Origin: an uncultured Carboxylicivirga sp.
Lineage (GTDB): Bacteria > Bacteroidota > Bacteroidia > Bacteroidales > Marinilabiliaceae
NCBI GenBank assembly: GCA_947491945.1
Contig: CANLLN010000019.1
Coordinates: 1-64,000 of the forward strand
Length of the DNA: 64,000 bases
Direction: 5' to 3'
Positions 8,203 to 17,079 of this stretch are shown piece by piece. Position 1 is the stretch's first letter. Each line of letters begins with the position of its first letter. Position numbers and translations under genes: made by a program. The notes beneath the pieces are model-generated. The model was given only the letters and a program-made list of their open reading frames with translations, did no database searches and was not told the DNA's origin.

Positions 8203-8229
8203 AAAAGCTGCTTCATGGAGGCGGCTTTT
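8203..8229 (+). terminator. Rho-independent terminator
   Basis: AAAAGCTGC (8203-8211) pairs with GCGGCTTTT (8221-8229), allowing one G-U pair. It lies 27 bp after the stop of the Cys/Lys-repeat gene. Confidence 0.75.
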
Positions 8230-8299
8230 GTTGTGTTTGGCCTAAAAATACTTGTTTGTAATTGTGTATTGTTATTTTTACGCGATAAATTAAGTTAGC

Positions 8300-9025
8300 G
8301 TGACCAACAAGCAGCGAATAGACATACCCGATATTGGGCCCGTGACCATACGGTTTAGCGGGCGTGCCCGATATATTAACATCCGCTTAAAACCATCGGA
8401 GGGAATTATTCTTACGCTGCCTTACGACAGTAGTGTGGAGGATGGCATCTCTTTCTTAAAAGAAAAGAAAGCGTGGGTAAAGTCGAGCCTTGCAAGGCTC
8501 GCAGAAAAGGAGCAGCAATGCACTTTGTTTGATGAGCAAACAAATTTTAAGACGCGTTCTTTTGCTTTGCGGATCAGTAGTCATGCACAGGCGAATATAA
8601 GAATAGCACTACAGAATGGTGTGTTGCGGGTTTATTATCCTGCCAATCGCAAGGTGACCGAGCTGGAGATACAGGAAACGATACGCTATGGTATAGAGGA
8701 GGCTCTGCGTCTGGAGGCCAAGCGCTATTTGCCCATGCGTCTTGACCATTTGGCACGACGGCATGGCATCCCTTACGCTAAGGTGACTATTAAAAACCTG
8801 AAAACACGGTGGGGTTCCTGCTCTGCGGTAAATAATATTAATCTGAATCTGCATTTGATGCGCTTGCCCGATGCGCTGATTGATTATGTGTTACTGCATG
8901 AGTTGTGCCATGTGCATGAGAAAAATCACGGCCCCCATTTTTGGAGGCGTTTGGATAGGATGTGTAATGGGCGGGCACGTGAATTGGATACTGCAATGAA
9001 AGACTATCGTACCAAAATATATTAA
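8300..9025 (+). CDS. YgjP-like zinc metallopeptidase (M48/SprT-like)
   Basis: A 241-aa cytosolic protein of the YgjP/DUF45 family. The C-terminal half has the fold signature 'TRWGSCSAVNNINLNLHLMR' and the zinc site HELCH (200-204) with a downstream H210 or H213 (VHEKNHGPHFW). A peptidase reaction is expected from the site; substrates are unknown. The only good start is a GTG at 8300. The stop is 1 nt before the dGTPase ATG, so the two genes are co-transcribed. Pairing with hsdR-like systems, seen for some relatives, is not the case here. Confidence 0.88.
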   Translation: MTNKQRIDIPDIGPVTIRFSGRARYINIRLKPSEGIILTLPYDSSVEDGISFLKEKKAWVKSSLARLAEKEQQCTLFDEQTNFKTRSFALRISSHAQANIRIALQNGVLRVYYPANRKVTELEIQETIRYGIEEALRLEAKRYLPMRLDHLARRHGIPYAKVTIKNLKTRWGSCSAVNNINLNLHLMRLPDALIDYVLLHELCHVHEKNHGPHFWRRLDRMCNGRARELDTAMKDYRTKIY

Positions 9026-9026
9026 C

Positions 9027-10349
9027 ATGAGGTGGGAACAATTATTATCGACGGTCCGCACGGGACAGGAAAATCAAAATCAGGATAAACATGATCGTAC
9101 GCAGTTTCAGCGCGATTACGACCGCCTCATTTTTTCATCGCCCTTTCGGCGCTTACAGGATAAAACGCAGGTGTTTCCCCTGCCGGGTAGTGTATTTGTA
9201 CATAATCGACTTACACACAGCCTGGAAGTAGCAAGTGTGGGACGATCGTTGGCCAATAATATTGCCGCCAAACTGTTGGAAAGTGGCATGGGTAAAGCGG
9301 AGCTGGTCGCTGAAATAGGATCGGTGGTAGCAGCGGCTTGTCTGGCGCACGACCTGGGTAACCCTCCCTTTGGCCATTCCGGTGAAGCGGCCATCAGTCA
9401 TTACTTTAGCGATGGGGCCGGCACCCGCTTTAGAGAGCGTTTGAGCCCGGAGCAGTGGACCGATATAACTCGTTTCGAGGGAAACGCCAATGCCTTGCGT
9501 ATGTTAACGCATGCTTTTAAAGGACGACGAAAGGGAGGATTTGCCATGACCTATACTACCGTAGCGGCCATATTAAAATATCCTTATGCCTCCAGTGCTA
9601 ATCGTAAGAAATTCGGCTATTTTCAGTCGGAGAAAGGAACTTTTGAGCACATTACAAAAACCCTGGGCTTGCGTTTGATGGATGAGGAGAAGGGTATTTA
9701 CGCGCGTCATCCCCTGGTTTATCTGGTGGAAGCAGCTGATGATATTTGTTATCAGATTATGGATATTGAAGACGCCCATAAACTGAAAATTCTTTCTTAT
9801 GAAGAGACCTATGACTTGTTAACCGGATTTTTTGATAAAGAAACGGAAGCCCATGAGTTCGCGCATATAGTCAGTATTTTTGAGGAAGTGACCGATAAAA
9901 ATGAGCAGATGGCCTTTTTACGCGCCAAGGTAATTGGTAAGCTGGTGAAGCGTTGCACCGATATTTTCTGGCATCATCACGATGAAATATTGGCAGGTAC
10001 TTTTTCAGGCGGATTGATTGATCATCTTGAAGGACGCGAACAGCATGCCATGGAGCAGTGTAAAACAACAGCTATCAGCAGGATATACAAGCACCCCTCG
10101 GTAGTGGAGATTGAGATTGCCGGCTACCGCATTCTGGGTACGTTACTCGATCAGTTTCTCAAGGCCGTAACGCACCCCGATGATTTTTACTCCAAGATGT
10201 TGCTGCCTTTTATTCCGGAGCAGTTTAAATGTGAACGCGAAGAGCCGCTTTACGACAAAATTCAGTCGGTGCTGGACTTTATATCGGGCATGACGGATGT
10301 GTATGCGCTGGATTTATATAAGAAGATTAGTGGTACTGGCTTGAAGTAG
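9027..10349 (+). CDS. dgt: Deoxyguanosinetriphosphate triphosphohydrolase
   Basis: A 440-aa HD-domain dNTP triphosphohydrolase (dGTP to deoxyguanosine plus tripolyphosphate). Metal ligands are visible as H64 (NRLTHSLEVA) and the HD pair H108-D109 (CLAHDLGNPPFGHSGE). 'YLVEAADDICYQIMDIEDAH' supplies the distal Asp. The N-terminal 'RTQFQRDYDRLIFSSPFRRL' is diagnostic of the family. The length is typical for the long Bacteroidota form. It adjusts dNTP pools or limits phage DNA synthesis. It starts 1 nt after the metallopeptidase gene. Confidence 0.95.
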   Translation: MRWEQLLSTVRTGQENQNQDKHDRTQFQRDYDRLIFSSPFRRLQDKTQVFPLPGSVFVHNRLTHSLEVASVGRSLANNIAAKLLESGMGKAELVAEIGSVVAAACLAHDLGNPPFGHSGEAAISHYFSDGAGTRFRERLSPEQWTDITRFEGNANALRMLTHAFKGRRKGGFAMTYTTVAAILKYPYASSANRKKFGYFQSEKGTFEHITKTLGLRLMDEEKGIYARHPLVYLVEAADDICYQIMDIEDAHKLKILSYEETYDLLTGFFDKETEAHEFAHIVSIFEEVTDKNEQMAFLRAKVIGKLVKRCTDIFWHHHDEILAGTFSGGLIDHLEGREQHAMEQCKTTAISRIYKHPSVVEIEIAGYRILGTLLDQFLKAVTHPDDFYSKMLLPFIPEQFKCEREEPLYDKIQSVLDFISGMTDVYALDLYKKISGTGLK

Positions 10350-10425
10350 CCCATGATGAAGAATGGTGCTTCTGGTGATTATTGATATTAGCCGATTAAA
10401 GTGGGACGGTGAGGATGCCCAATGT

Positions 10426-11529
10426 TTACGATCTTATCTTAAGAACATCTTTCGGTGATAGACCTTTTACTTTTTTAAACATGGCTGAAAATTTAGAGAG
10501 GTTTTGGTAGCCCAAATCATACCCCACTTCCATCACAGAATAATCACCTGTTTTCAGCCTGCGATAGGCTTCGTCCATTTTGGCATGGGTGTAGAACTGA
10601 TAGATGGAACAGTCATACAGGGTTTTGAAGTCGCGCTTTAGTTTCGACGTGCTAACCCCAAAATTGGCCGCTATCTCTTCGATTGTAATCCTTTGGCTGA
10701 AGTCTTGTGTAAGGCGATCTTTGATTTTTAACAGACGCTTATAATCATCGATATGCAGGCCTTGCAGCTCTTCGGCCTCCACATTGTTTTTCGCCATAAA
10801 CCATATTGCAGTTAGGGCTTCAATGCCGCGGGCGATTACCAATGAGCGCTTCCCAAATTCAATTTCTCTGAAGTAGAAAATATCGTCCGTGATGCGCTCA
10901 ATCTCCTTGGATAAGATGGTGCGGTAGGCAATGGGATCTCCGCTGCCAAAGGCCACATCGTAGGTGGGTTTCGATTCGGGAAGTAAAGCCATCAGTGCCT
11001 CTTTCCTAAACTTGAGTCCGATGGATCGGAACTTGCAGTCAGCCGGAAACTCAGCCACTAGCGGAAACAGCCCATTGTGTGCAAAAAGGCCTTTGGAAGT
11101 GCCCACTTCCACATGCTCCTGCCGCTCTGAATAGCGTTGCGTTAATTGTCCTTCCTTAAATATATTAATGTGAATATAGTCGGGGTCATTATCTACAATT
11201 CGGTTCACAACTAATACCTTATTGCTCTTTGCTTCAACTACAATTAGTTCTATGTCCTTGTATAGCTGATGCACGGTAAGATAAATTTCCAATGCGGCAT
11301 TTTTTATGGTGTAGACCCCGGGTGTTCGTTGCCCGCCAAATGTGTTGTACAAGGCATCAATATAGTTTTGAGCCGGTCCTTCTTTTATGTCAAGTATTAT
11401 TCGTTCCACTTGTTTCAGCTGTAGCTTTAAGCATAAAATTAGTGCAAATGAATTAATAATCAAAAAGATGAAAAGAGCCGATTGGGATATTGTCTGACAC
11501 TTTTGGGGTAAAAACCGTGGCTTTATCAT
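10426..11529 (-). CDS. AraC family transcriptional regulator
   Basis: A DNA-binding regulator. The C-terminal AraC double helix-turn-helix (about residues 265-365) includes 'ITIEEIAANFGVSTSKLKRD' and 'VGYDLGYQNLSKFSAMFKKV' with the typical P-x-D ending (LSPKDVLKIRS). The middle region is a ligand-binding or dimerisation domain without recognised motifs. The only ATG is at 11529, which would add a hydrophobic N-terminus (residues 17-36). A GTG at 11409, giving 327 aa starting at ERIILDIKEG, may be the true start, since related regulators begin near such a motif. No target is evident; a small lipoprotein gene is divergent. Confidence 0.85.
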   Translation of the reverse strand: MIKPRFLPQKCQTISQSALFIFLIINSFALILCLKLQLKQVERIILDIKEGPAQNYIDALYNTFGGQRTPGVYTIKNAALEIYLTVHQLYKDIELIVVEAKSNKVLVVNRIVDNDPDYIHINIFKEGQLTQRYSERQEHVEVGTSKGLFAHNGLFPLVAEFPADCKFRSIGLKFRKEALMALLPESKPTYDVAFGSGDPIAYRTILSKEIERITDDIFYFREIEFGKRSLVIARGIEALTAIWFMAKNNVEAEELQGLHIDDYKRLLKIKDRLTQDFSQRITIEEIAANFGVSTSKLKRDFKTLYDCSIYQFYTHAKMDEAYRRLKTGDYSVMEVGYDLGYQNLSKFSAMFKKVKGLSPKDVLKIRS

Positions 11530-11581
11530 TGCATCTTTGTAATGTAAAATTTAATTATTAATTCATTTAAATGTTTGAGTC

Positions 11582-11773
11582 ATGAAAACTTTAAAATCAA
11601 TTTTCGCCGTGAGTATTTTTGTAATGGGTTTAAGTTTAACTTCTTGTGGTAGCGATAATAAATATATTGCCCCAGAAGGCTCACCCGAGCATCCTATTTA
11701 CACAGAAAAGCCGGTTCATTTGCCCGGGGGAGAGGCCGTTCAGCCTTTGCCGCCTGAGATAGGCCCCAAGTAA
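11582..11773 (+). CDS. Small lipoprotein
   Basis: A 63-aa protein with a lipoprotein signal (MKTLKSIFAVSIFVMGLSLT, lipobox LTSC, lipidated C22), then only about 40 residues, rich in Pro, Glu and Gly (SPEHPIYTEKPVHLPGGEAV). No family is recognised. The mature chain looks unstructured. It is divergent from the AraC gene and may be its target, but this is only positional. Confidence 0.7.
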   Translation: MKTLKSIFAVSIFVMGLSLTSCGSDNKYIAPEGSPEHPIYTEKPVHLPGGEAVQPLPPEIGPK

Positions 11774-11814
11774 TTTTTTATCCTGAGTCGATACTCGTGA
11801 CTCTGTATATACTT

Positions 11815-11848
11815 AAAGGTTGCCTGTTATTTTACTGGGCGACCTTTT
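11815..11848 (+). terminator. Rho-independent terminator
   Basis: AAAGGTTGCC (11815-11824) pairs with GGGCGACCTTTT (from 11837) after the small lipoprotein gene, with a T-rich end. Confidence 0.7.
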
Positions 11849-11920
11849 AGTGGTTGGCGGAGAAGGGGATTTGTTATTCAACTAATATTTTAGTTAATTT
11901 GAATAACTAAATCTTTGCCC

Positions 11921-13204
11921 ATGAGCCCAAAATCTATTTTCGCCATAATCAGTATCTTATATCTGAGTTCGTTTTCGTTATTTGCACAGTCCACACTTCA
12001 ATTGGCATTAACCGAGGGAGACTATCAATCGGTGATAGCACAGTTGAAAACACGCTCTGCTTCCCTCACAGCCACTGAGCGTTATTATCTTGCATTGGCG
12101 TATCAGCAGAGTGGTTATCCGCAAAAAGCCATTGAGCAGCTCTTGCCCGATACAATAAGTCTGGGGCGTCAGCAGCACGATTTGCTTTGCAAGTGTTACT
12201 TGGTAACCGGTAATTATCCAAAGGCATTGCCCCTTTGCGAGCAGCGCTATGCCGAAGAGCCGCAGGAGGTGGCTAATCTGTTGCGCTATGCCGAGATTAA
12301 TGCCTTCTATAAGGATTATGCACATAGTATCCGCATTTTGGAGCCTTTTGTGCAGCACGACTCCTTGAATTATTCTGTTAATATGATGCTGGCCGAGGCC
12401 TACGAGCGGTCTAACTATATTGAGAAGGCCATTGCTATGCATAAAATGATATTGCAACAACAGCCCGATAACCAGAAGATTGCGCTGCGCCTGGCTCGTC
12501 TTTATTACGGGCATAAGGATTATGTGGCTTGTCATGATTTATGTGTGCCGTATATAGAGCGGCTGGATAACAACAAGAACTTCTTGTTGATAGCCGGCCT
12601 GGCCAATTTCAAAAATGGTTCCAATCATAATGTCTTGGTCATGTTCCGACGACTCGAGTCGCAGGGCGACAGTTCTTTGATAACAAAGAAGCACTTGGGT
12701 ATTGCATCCTATCGTCTTGAGAATTATGAGGCTGCTTCACGTTACCTTAAGGCAGCTTTCGAACTAAAAAAGGATGATCCGGAAGTGGCATTTTTTTTGG
12801 GTGCCTCACTGGGACAGTCCAACACACCGTTGAAGGGTCGACCCTTTTTGTGGTTGGCTAAAAGCTTAATACAACCCTCTCCTTCGCTCATGGAAAAGAT
12901 AAGTGTTAAGCTGGCCATGATTCATTATGATATCGGTGATTATCAGTATGCCATACGCAGTTATCATGAGGCATTTAAGTACGATAATAAACCACAGTAC
13001 ATCTATCATCAGGCCAGTATATACGATCATAAGCTGCACGATGTGCAGAAGGCCATGGAAAACTATCAGCTTTTTCTCGATTTATTACCTGATGATTTAG
13101 ATTCTAAAAAAGGAAGTGAACGCTATGCCATAAAGCTTAAGCAGGTTGTGGAGCAAAGGCTTACTGCGCTGCGCGAAGATGATTTTTTCAAGAATGGGAT
13201 ATAG
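11921..13204 (+). CDS. TPR-repeat exported protein
   Basis: A 427-aa protein with a signal peptide (SPKSIFAIISILYLSSFSLF, cleavage near FA/QS) and tetratricopeptide repeats throughout, for example 'RYYLALAYQQSGYPQKAIEQ', 'YSVNMMLAEAYERSNYIEKA' and 'LAMIHYDIGDYQYAIRSYHE'. TPR superhelices act as protein-protein scaffolds, here in the periplasm. The partner is unknown. The ATG at 11921 is preferred to a TTG two codons upstream. It is monocistronic. Confidence 0.85.
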   Translation: MSPKSIFAIISILYLSSFSLFAQSTLQLALTEGDYQSVIAQLKTRSASLTATERYYLALAYQQSGYPQKAIEQLLPDTISLGRQQHDLLCKCYLVTGNYPKALPLCEQRYAEEPQEVANLLRYAEINAFYKDYAHSIRILEPFVQHDSLNYSVNMMLAEAYERSNYIEKAIAMHKMILQQQPDNQKIALRLARLYYGHKDYVACHDLCVPYIERLDNNKNFLLIAGLANFKNGSNHNVLVMFRRLESQGDSSLITKKHLGIASYRLENYEAASRYLKAAFELKKDDPEVAFFLGASLGQSNTPLKGRPFLWLAKSLIQPSPSLMEKISVKLAMIHYDIGDYQYAIRSYHEAFKYDNKPQYIYHQASIYDHKLHDVQKAMENYQLFLDLLPDDLDSKKGSERYAIKLKQVVEQRLTALREDDFFKNGI

Positions 13205-13290
13205 GCATCGGCTTTACGGCAGGATGGTCTGGTGTGGTTATTTGTCGCCAGAAAAAATTTATGAATTATAATGAGTTTGTTCAGTGTTTC

Positions 13291-14274
13291 TTATCCCCGG
13301 GGTTTTGTGGCAGTCATCTGTGACAATCCGCGATCCAAAGCATGCTTTGTGATATGCGTAAAGCCGGCATCTTTCATCCATTGGCTCACTTCATTCGTCG
13401 AGTAGCAGTCTCCTCCCTTGACACCCACTAACATATTGATAGAAAAAATGGCGCCTTGCAAGGGCTCTGTCTTATCAGTATTCATAATCCAGTCTTGAAT
13501 AACGATGCGTCCACCGGGGTTTAAGGACTTATAGCATTTCAGGAGAAGGGCTTTGTTTGTATCTGCGGTATTGCTGTGAATAATTGCAGATAAAAATGTC
13601 AGGTCGAAGCCGGTGGGTAGTTCGTTCTGGGTGTAGTCGCCCTCGTGCAATCTTATCTTACCGGTAAATCCTTCGTTTTCTATAATATCTTTCGCAATGG
13701 GAGCTACACTGGGGAGATCAAATACGGTGGCTCGCAGACTTGGTTTTTGTTTGATAAGTGCCATGCTATAAACGCCAGAACCACCCCCTACATCCAATAC
13801 CGAATCTGTATTTTCAAGATCAATGTTTGCAACCTGAGAAGGTGCCTGCTTCATGCCCCGGAAGTGCATGGCCCTGATAAATGCCTTTAGCCACTCTTCA
13901 CCCCGTTCATTGATGGTTGGGGTGTGTGCCGCCTGTCCTGATCTGATCACATCAGTCAGTTCGCTCCATGTATGCCATAGGTGACCCGTATGCATCAGGC
14001 CACTCATGTATGCATCGCTTTCTTTGGCCAGATAGCGCCAGCTGTCTGTTGTATTGCCAAAACCTGTCTCGTTTTTAATGAGCAGCTCCATAGCTACCAG
14101 CGCATTAAGTAATCGTTCAGTGGCCTGCTCGTTGAGGTTTAGTTGCTCAGCCAACGATGCAGCACTGTAATATTCTTTGCCCAGTGCCGAGAAGATATTC
14201 AGTTCATAGGCCGTTAATAGTATGCGGCTTTTTTGAAACGATACCGCTGTTTCTTGTATTTCCTCAGGTTTCAT
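13291..14274 (-). CDS. SAM-dependent O-methyltransferase (COMT-like)
   Basis: A 327-aa class I methyltransferase of the plant-COMT/hydroxyneurosporene-type family. An N-terminal winged-helix dimerisation domain (residues 5-90, LTAYELNIFSALGKEYYSAA) is followed by a Rossmann domain with SAM motif DVGGGSG (161-167), the acidic 'VFDLPSV' strand and 'NPGGRIVIQDWIMN'. Relatives methylate hydroxyls of small aromatic or polyketide molecules; the substrate here cannot be told. Last gene of a four-gene operon, 23 bp after the DUF3124 gene. Confidence 0.88.
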   Translation of the reverse strand: MKPEEIQETAVSFQKSRILLTAYELNIFSALGKEYYSAASLAEQLNLNEQATERLLNALVAMELLIKNETGFGNTTDSWRYLAKESDAYMSGLMHTGHLWHTWSELTDVIRSGQAAHTPTINERGEEWLKAFIRAMHFRGMKQAPSQVANIDLENTDSVLDVGGGSGVYSMALIKQKPSLRATVFDLPSVAPIAKDIIENEGFTGKIRLHEGDYTQNELPTGFDLTFLSAIIHSNTADTNKALLLKCYKSLNPGGRIVIQDWIMNTDKTEPLQGAIFSINMLVGVKGGDCYSTNEVSQWMKDAGFTHITKHALDRGLSQMTATKPRG

Positions 14275-14297
14275 AGTTTGGTAATAGGTTTATTGCT

Positions 14298-14825
14298 TCA
14301 TTGAATAATTTGCACGCCTCGCGTTATGAATGATAAGCCTTGTTGACCGTGGGTCGATATCATTACTGCCTCAAACAGAGGAGGGTTTTTCGTGTCGGCC
14401 GCGGCCCAGTCAAAAACAAAATTGGCACCTGAACCACCATCGATATCTTGTTCCTCAATGACGATTTCAATGGTCTCCAGCGGTTTTATGTAAATGGGTT
14501 TATCGATATATTGTCGTATGTTCTCACCCAGGGTATTATAATAATCGGCGTGCAGAATATATACCGTGTCGCTAGGCGATACATTGCGCATACTTACCGT
14601 TATAGTGAGGTCAAAAGTGCGGTGCTCGTGTATGTGATAGATATGCGAGTATAGGGGCAGGTAGGTTTGACCCTTGGTGCAGTGGTCGAAGGAGTCAAGG
14701 CTTGTTTGCTTGCTTTCCCAATCGGCCTGCTGAATTGGATATTTATCGGTTTCCTTGCCGGTGCACGCATTAACGATGAGTGCAAGCAGTAGCAGGAAAT
14801 AAGTACTTTGGATAGCTTGTTTCAT
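14298..14825 (-). CDS. DUF3124 lipoprotein
   Basis: A 175-aa lipoprotein (lipobox VNAC, lipidated C21). The body matches DUF3124: 'GQTYLPLYSHIYHIHEHRTF', 'TVSMRNVSPSDTVYI', 'YIKPLETIEIVIEEQDIDGG' and 'GANFVFDWAA'. Function is unknown; it looks like a beta-sandwich displayed on a membrane. It is third in the operon between the GH89 enzyme and the methyltransferase, with about 20-bp spacers on both sides. Confidence 0.85.
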   Translation of the reverse strand: MKQAIQSTYFLLLLALIVNACTGKETDKYPIQQADWESKQTSLDSFDHCTKGQTYLPLYSHIYHIHEHRTFDLTITVSMRNVSPSDTVYILHADYYNTLGENIRQYIDKPIYIKPLETIEIVIEEQDIDGGSGANFVFDWAAADTKNPPLFEAVMISTHGQQGLSFITRGVQIIQ

Positions 14826-14846
14826 ATCGAATGAATTATCACGTTT

Positions 14847-17054
14847 TTAGTTTTTTACTATAGGGGAGATGGCATTATATTTTTGCCACATTTTTTTGGC
14901 AAGCGTAATGGGGTCGCCTTTGGGACTTGCCGGATACGGATTTTGCTGTTGGGTCCACTGTTCTTCCCAGGCGTAAAAATCAATTTCTTCGAGCGGAATT
15001 TCTTTCAAATCCTTTCTTAAGAAATCGAAATACATTTTCCATCGTGGATAATAGAAATCTTTGAGCAGACCCGACCATTCTTTGTGGGCATACTCGTGCA
15101 ACTGTCCGCCATCAGCTGCTTCACGTGGCCCCCAGGTGGTGATTTGCGTACGGGCATTCCATTCATACAAGCCTTTTTCTGCGTCAGTATTCCCTTTGGC
15201 TCTGGCATGGCTTATCCAAGCACCCAGTAAAAATTCTTTTCGTGAGCCAACCAAAGTATCCTGATCGAGCACCAGCTGAAGGAATTCCTCGCTCTTTTGA
15301 TCGAAAAGATTAAGATCCTTGATGTTATAAGCCGCTATCACCTCCTTGTGTAATTCATTCGCTCTATCGGCTAATACCTGGCGCATCACATCTACTACAT
15401 CATATTGGTAGGTATCCACATTTTTTAGCCTGTCTGCCTGAGACAGTAAGAGGGATGCGGCCTTATGCAGCAGGCTGGGGTCGTAGTTAAGTACGGCATT
15501 TCCCCATCCCGAAACATGGGTGATTTCGCGAGCGGGGCGTGCGCATAATATCGATTCGGTGGTGCCTTGCTGCCTGCGATTGCAAGCGTATACGGTGTGA
15601 TGAAGCAGTGACCAGGCGGTTTTTAGCTCCTCATTAAGCAGTCCGTACCTCGATTTAATATAGGTATCCAGCCATTTGTCAACCTCTATTTCGTCTTTGT
15701 GCCAGGGTAATTCAAACAGTAACTCGTATACTACCGGATTGTTATCAATGCCCTCGGGGGTAGTTCCAATTCCCACCATGCCTGGCTGATCCGATTTATT
15801 TCGCATCTTATAAACACGATTGGCCAATTCATCCATTTTACCGTACATGCCAGTATTGCCTCCGTAGTTATGTACCATACTGAAGATGTAATCATGTTTT
15901 CCAAATCGCTTATTCACACTCATTCGGTGGTCCGGATGGTCAATAACAGAGAGGTCTTCGGCATGTAAATCCAGTATTACTACTTCACCCTGATCCAGGT
16001 GGTCTATCATTTTGCGTTTGGGGTTGCCTTGCCACGATTGCATTACCCATTTGGCTTTGGGGTTGATCTGCTTCATGGCCCGGTAAATGGCATCGCCCGA
16101 TGCTTTCAGGTCAACGCCTTGTGTGTTGCCTCCTTCATGAAAGGGATCGCCCGCATAATAGCAACTTGTGCCAAAAAGCTTTTGCTGCTCCTCGTAATAG
16201 ATGCTTGCCATTGTATTAAACAGCGAGTCGGTGGGTAAAAGAAAGGCCGGTCTTTTAAAGCCACACCACAGGCCCGGATTATGTATATCGGCATCGGGAA
16301 ATTTTTCATTTAGATTGCTTGGCACCATGCCATAGAAGCCTTGAAAGACTGGTGTCATACCATATTCTTTCATCCGCTGCTGTATTTTTTTTCTTAGTTT
16401 GATCTGGCTTGTTATCCAGCTATCGGGTAGCGGACCACCCCAGCCTTCTAGGTTATTCATATAAAACCAGGCAAAGTAAGCGGGGCCCGATAAGAATGTT
16501 TTGATCTCCTTATTGCTATAATTCAGCCGTTTCAGCGTGTTTTGCCAAACAGCTTCTTCGCCAACAATCATCAAGGGCATGTTAACACCATGCAAGGCCA
16601 TCCAGTCAATTTCCTGTTCCCAACGCGCCCAGTCCCACCAGGCCATGGAATATGAGTAGGTGCAGTAGTTGAAATAAAATCGCTTATTCAGCTCTGTAGA
16701 TTTTCGTATTTTGGGCATTACCTTAGGTAGGGTAGCAGGCCAGTCGGTATTGTTTCCGCACCATGATATTTGGTTGTGGCAATAATACTTTATGTACCAG
16801 TTTAATCCACTGCTAATGGATAGCAGATTGTTGCCGCGAATGATCAACTTGCCGTTAACGGTTTCCAACTCAAAAACATCGTCGTCTGCATCGGTTTTGA
16901 TTAACTCAAAATCGAAATTATGCATCTGCTGGGGCCAAATGCGCGACAGTAAGTCCCGGATACTCTTAAACGTTTCTTTATCGCTTGTGCAACCTGCAAG
17001 CGAAAGTGTTATTATGCAAAAAAACAGGATTCCTGTTATGTATATTTTTTTCAT
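14847..17054 (-). CDS. Alpha-N-acetylglucosaminidase lipoprotein (GH89)
   Basis: A 735-aa enzyme homologous to human NAGLU. It removes terminal alpha-linked GlcNAc, as in heparan sulfate or mucin glycans. A lipobox LAGC (C22) anchors it. The three family domains follow: N-terminal alpha/beta (to about 110), (beta/alpha)8 barrel (about 115-460) and helical C-terminal domain. Likely catalytic residues are E307 (DPFHEGGNTQG) and E434 (TTPEGIDNNPVVYELLFEL), with the same spacing as E316/E446 in NAGLU. 'MAWWDWARWEQEIDWMALHG' is a family signature. It is second in the operon. A GH92 mannosidase lies elsewhere in the window; no SusCD pair is nearby. Confidence 0.93.
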   Translation of the reverse strand: MKKIYITGILFFCIITLSLAGCTSDKETFKSIRDLLSRIWPQQMHNFDFELIKTDADDDVFELETVNGKLIIRGNNLLSISSGLNWYIKYYCHNQISWCGNNTDWPATLPKVMPKIRKSTELNKRFYFNYCTYSYSMAWWDWARWEQEIDWMALHGVNMPLMIVGEEAVWQNTLKRLNYSNKEIKTFLSGPAYFAWFYMNNLEGWGGPLPDSWITSQIKLRKKIQQRMKEYGMTPVFQGFYGMVPSNLNEKFPDADIHNPGLWCGFKRPAFLLPTDSLFNTMASIYYEEQQKLFGTSCYYAGDPFHEGGNTQGVDLKASGDAIYRAMKQINPKAKWVMQSWQGNPKRKMIDHLDQGEVVILDLHAEDLSVIDHPDHRMSVNKRFGKHDYIFSMVHNYGGNTGMYGKMDELANRVYKMRNKSDQPGMVGIGTTPEGIDNNPVVYELLFELPWHKDEIEVDKWLDTYIKSRYGLLNEELKTAWSLLHHTVYACNRRQQGTTESILCARPAREITHVSGWGNAVLNYDPSLLHKAASLLLSQADRLKNVDTYQYDVVDVMRQVLADRANELHKEVIAAYNIKDLNLFDQKSEEFLQLVLDQDTLVGSRKEFLLGAWISHARAKGNTDAEKGLYEWNARTQITTWGPREAADGGQLHEYAHKEWSGLLKDFYYPRWKMYFDFLRKDLKEIPLEEIDFYAWEEQWTQQQNPYPASPKGDPITLAKKMWQKYNAISPIVKN

Positions 17055-17079
17055 ATCGATGGCTTATTTCTTTCTCTTA

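Noticed and set aside
12008-12535. 175-codon minus-strand ORF inside the TPR gene
   Set aside because: The plus strand has clear TPR repeats through this region; the reverse frame has no motif.
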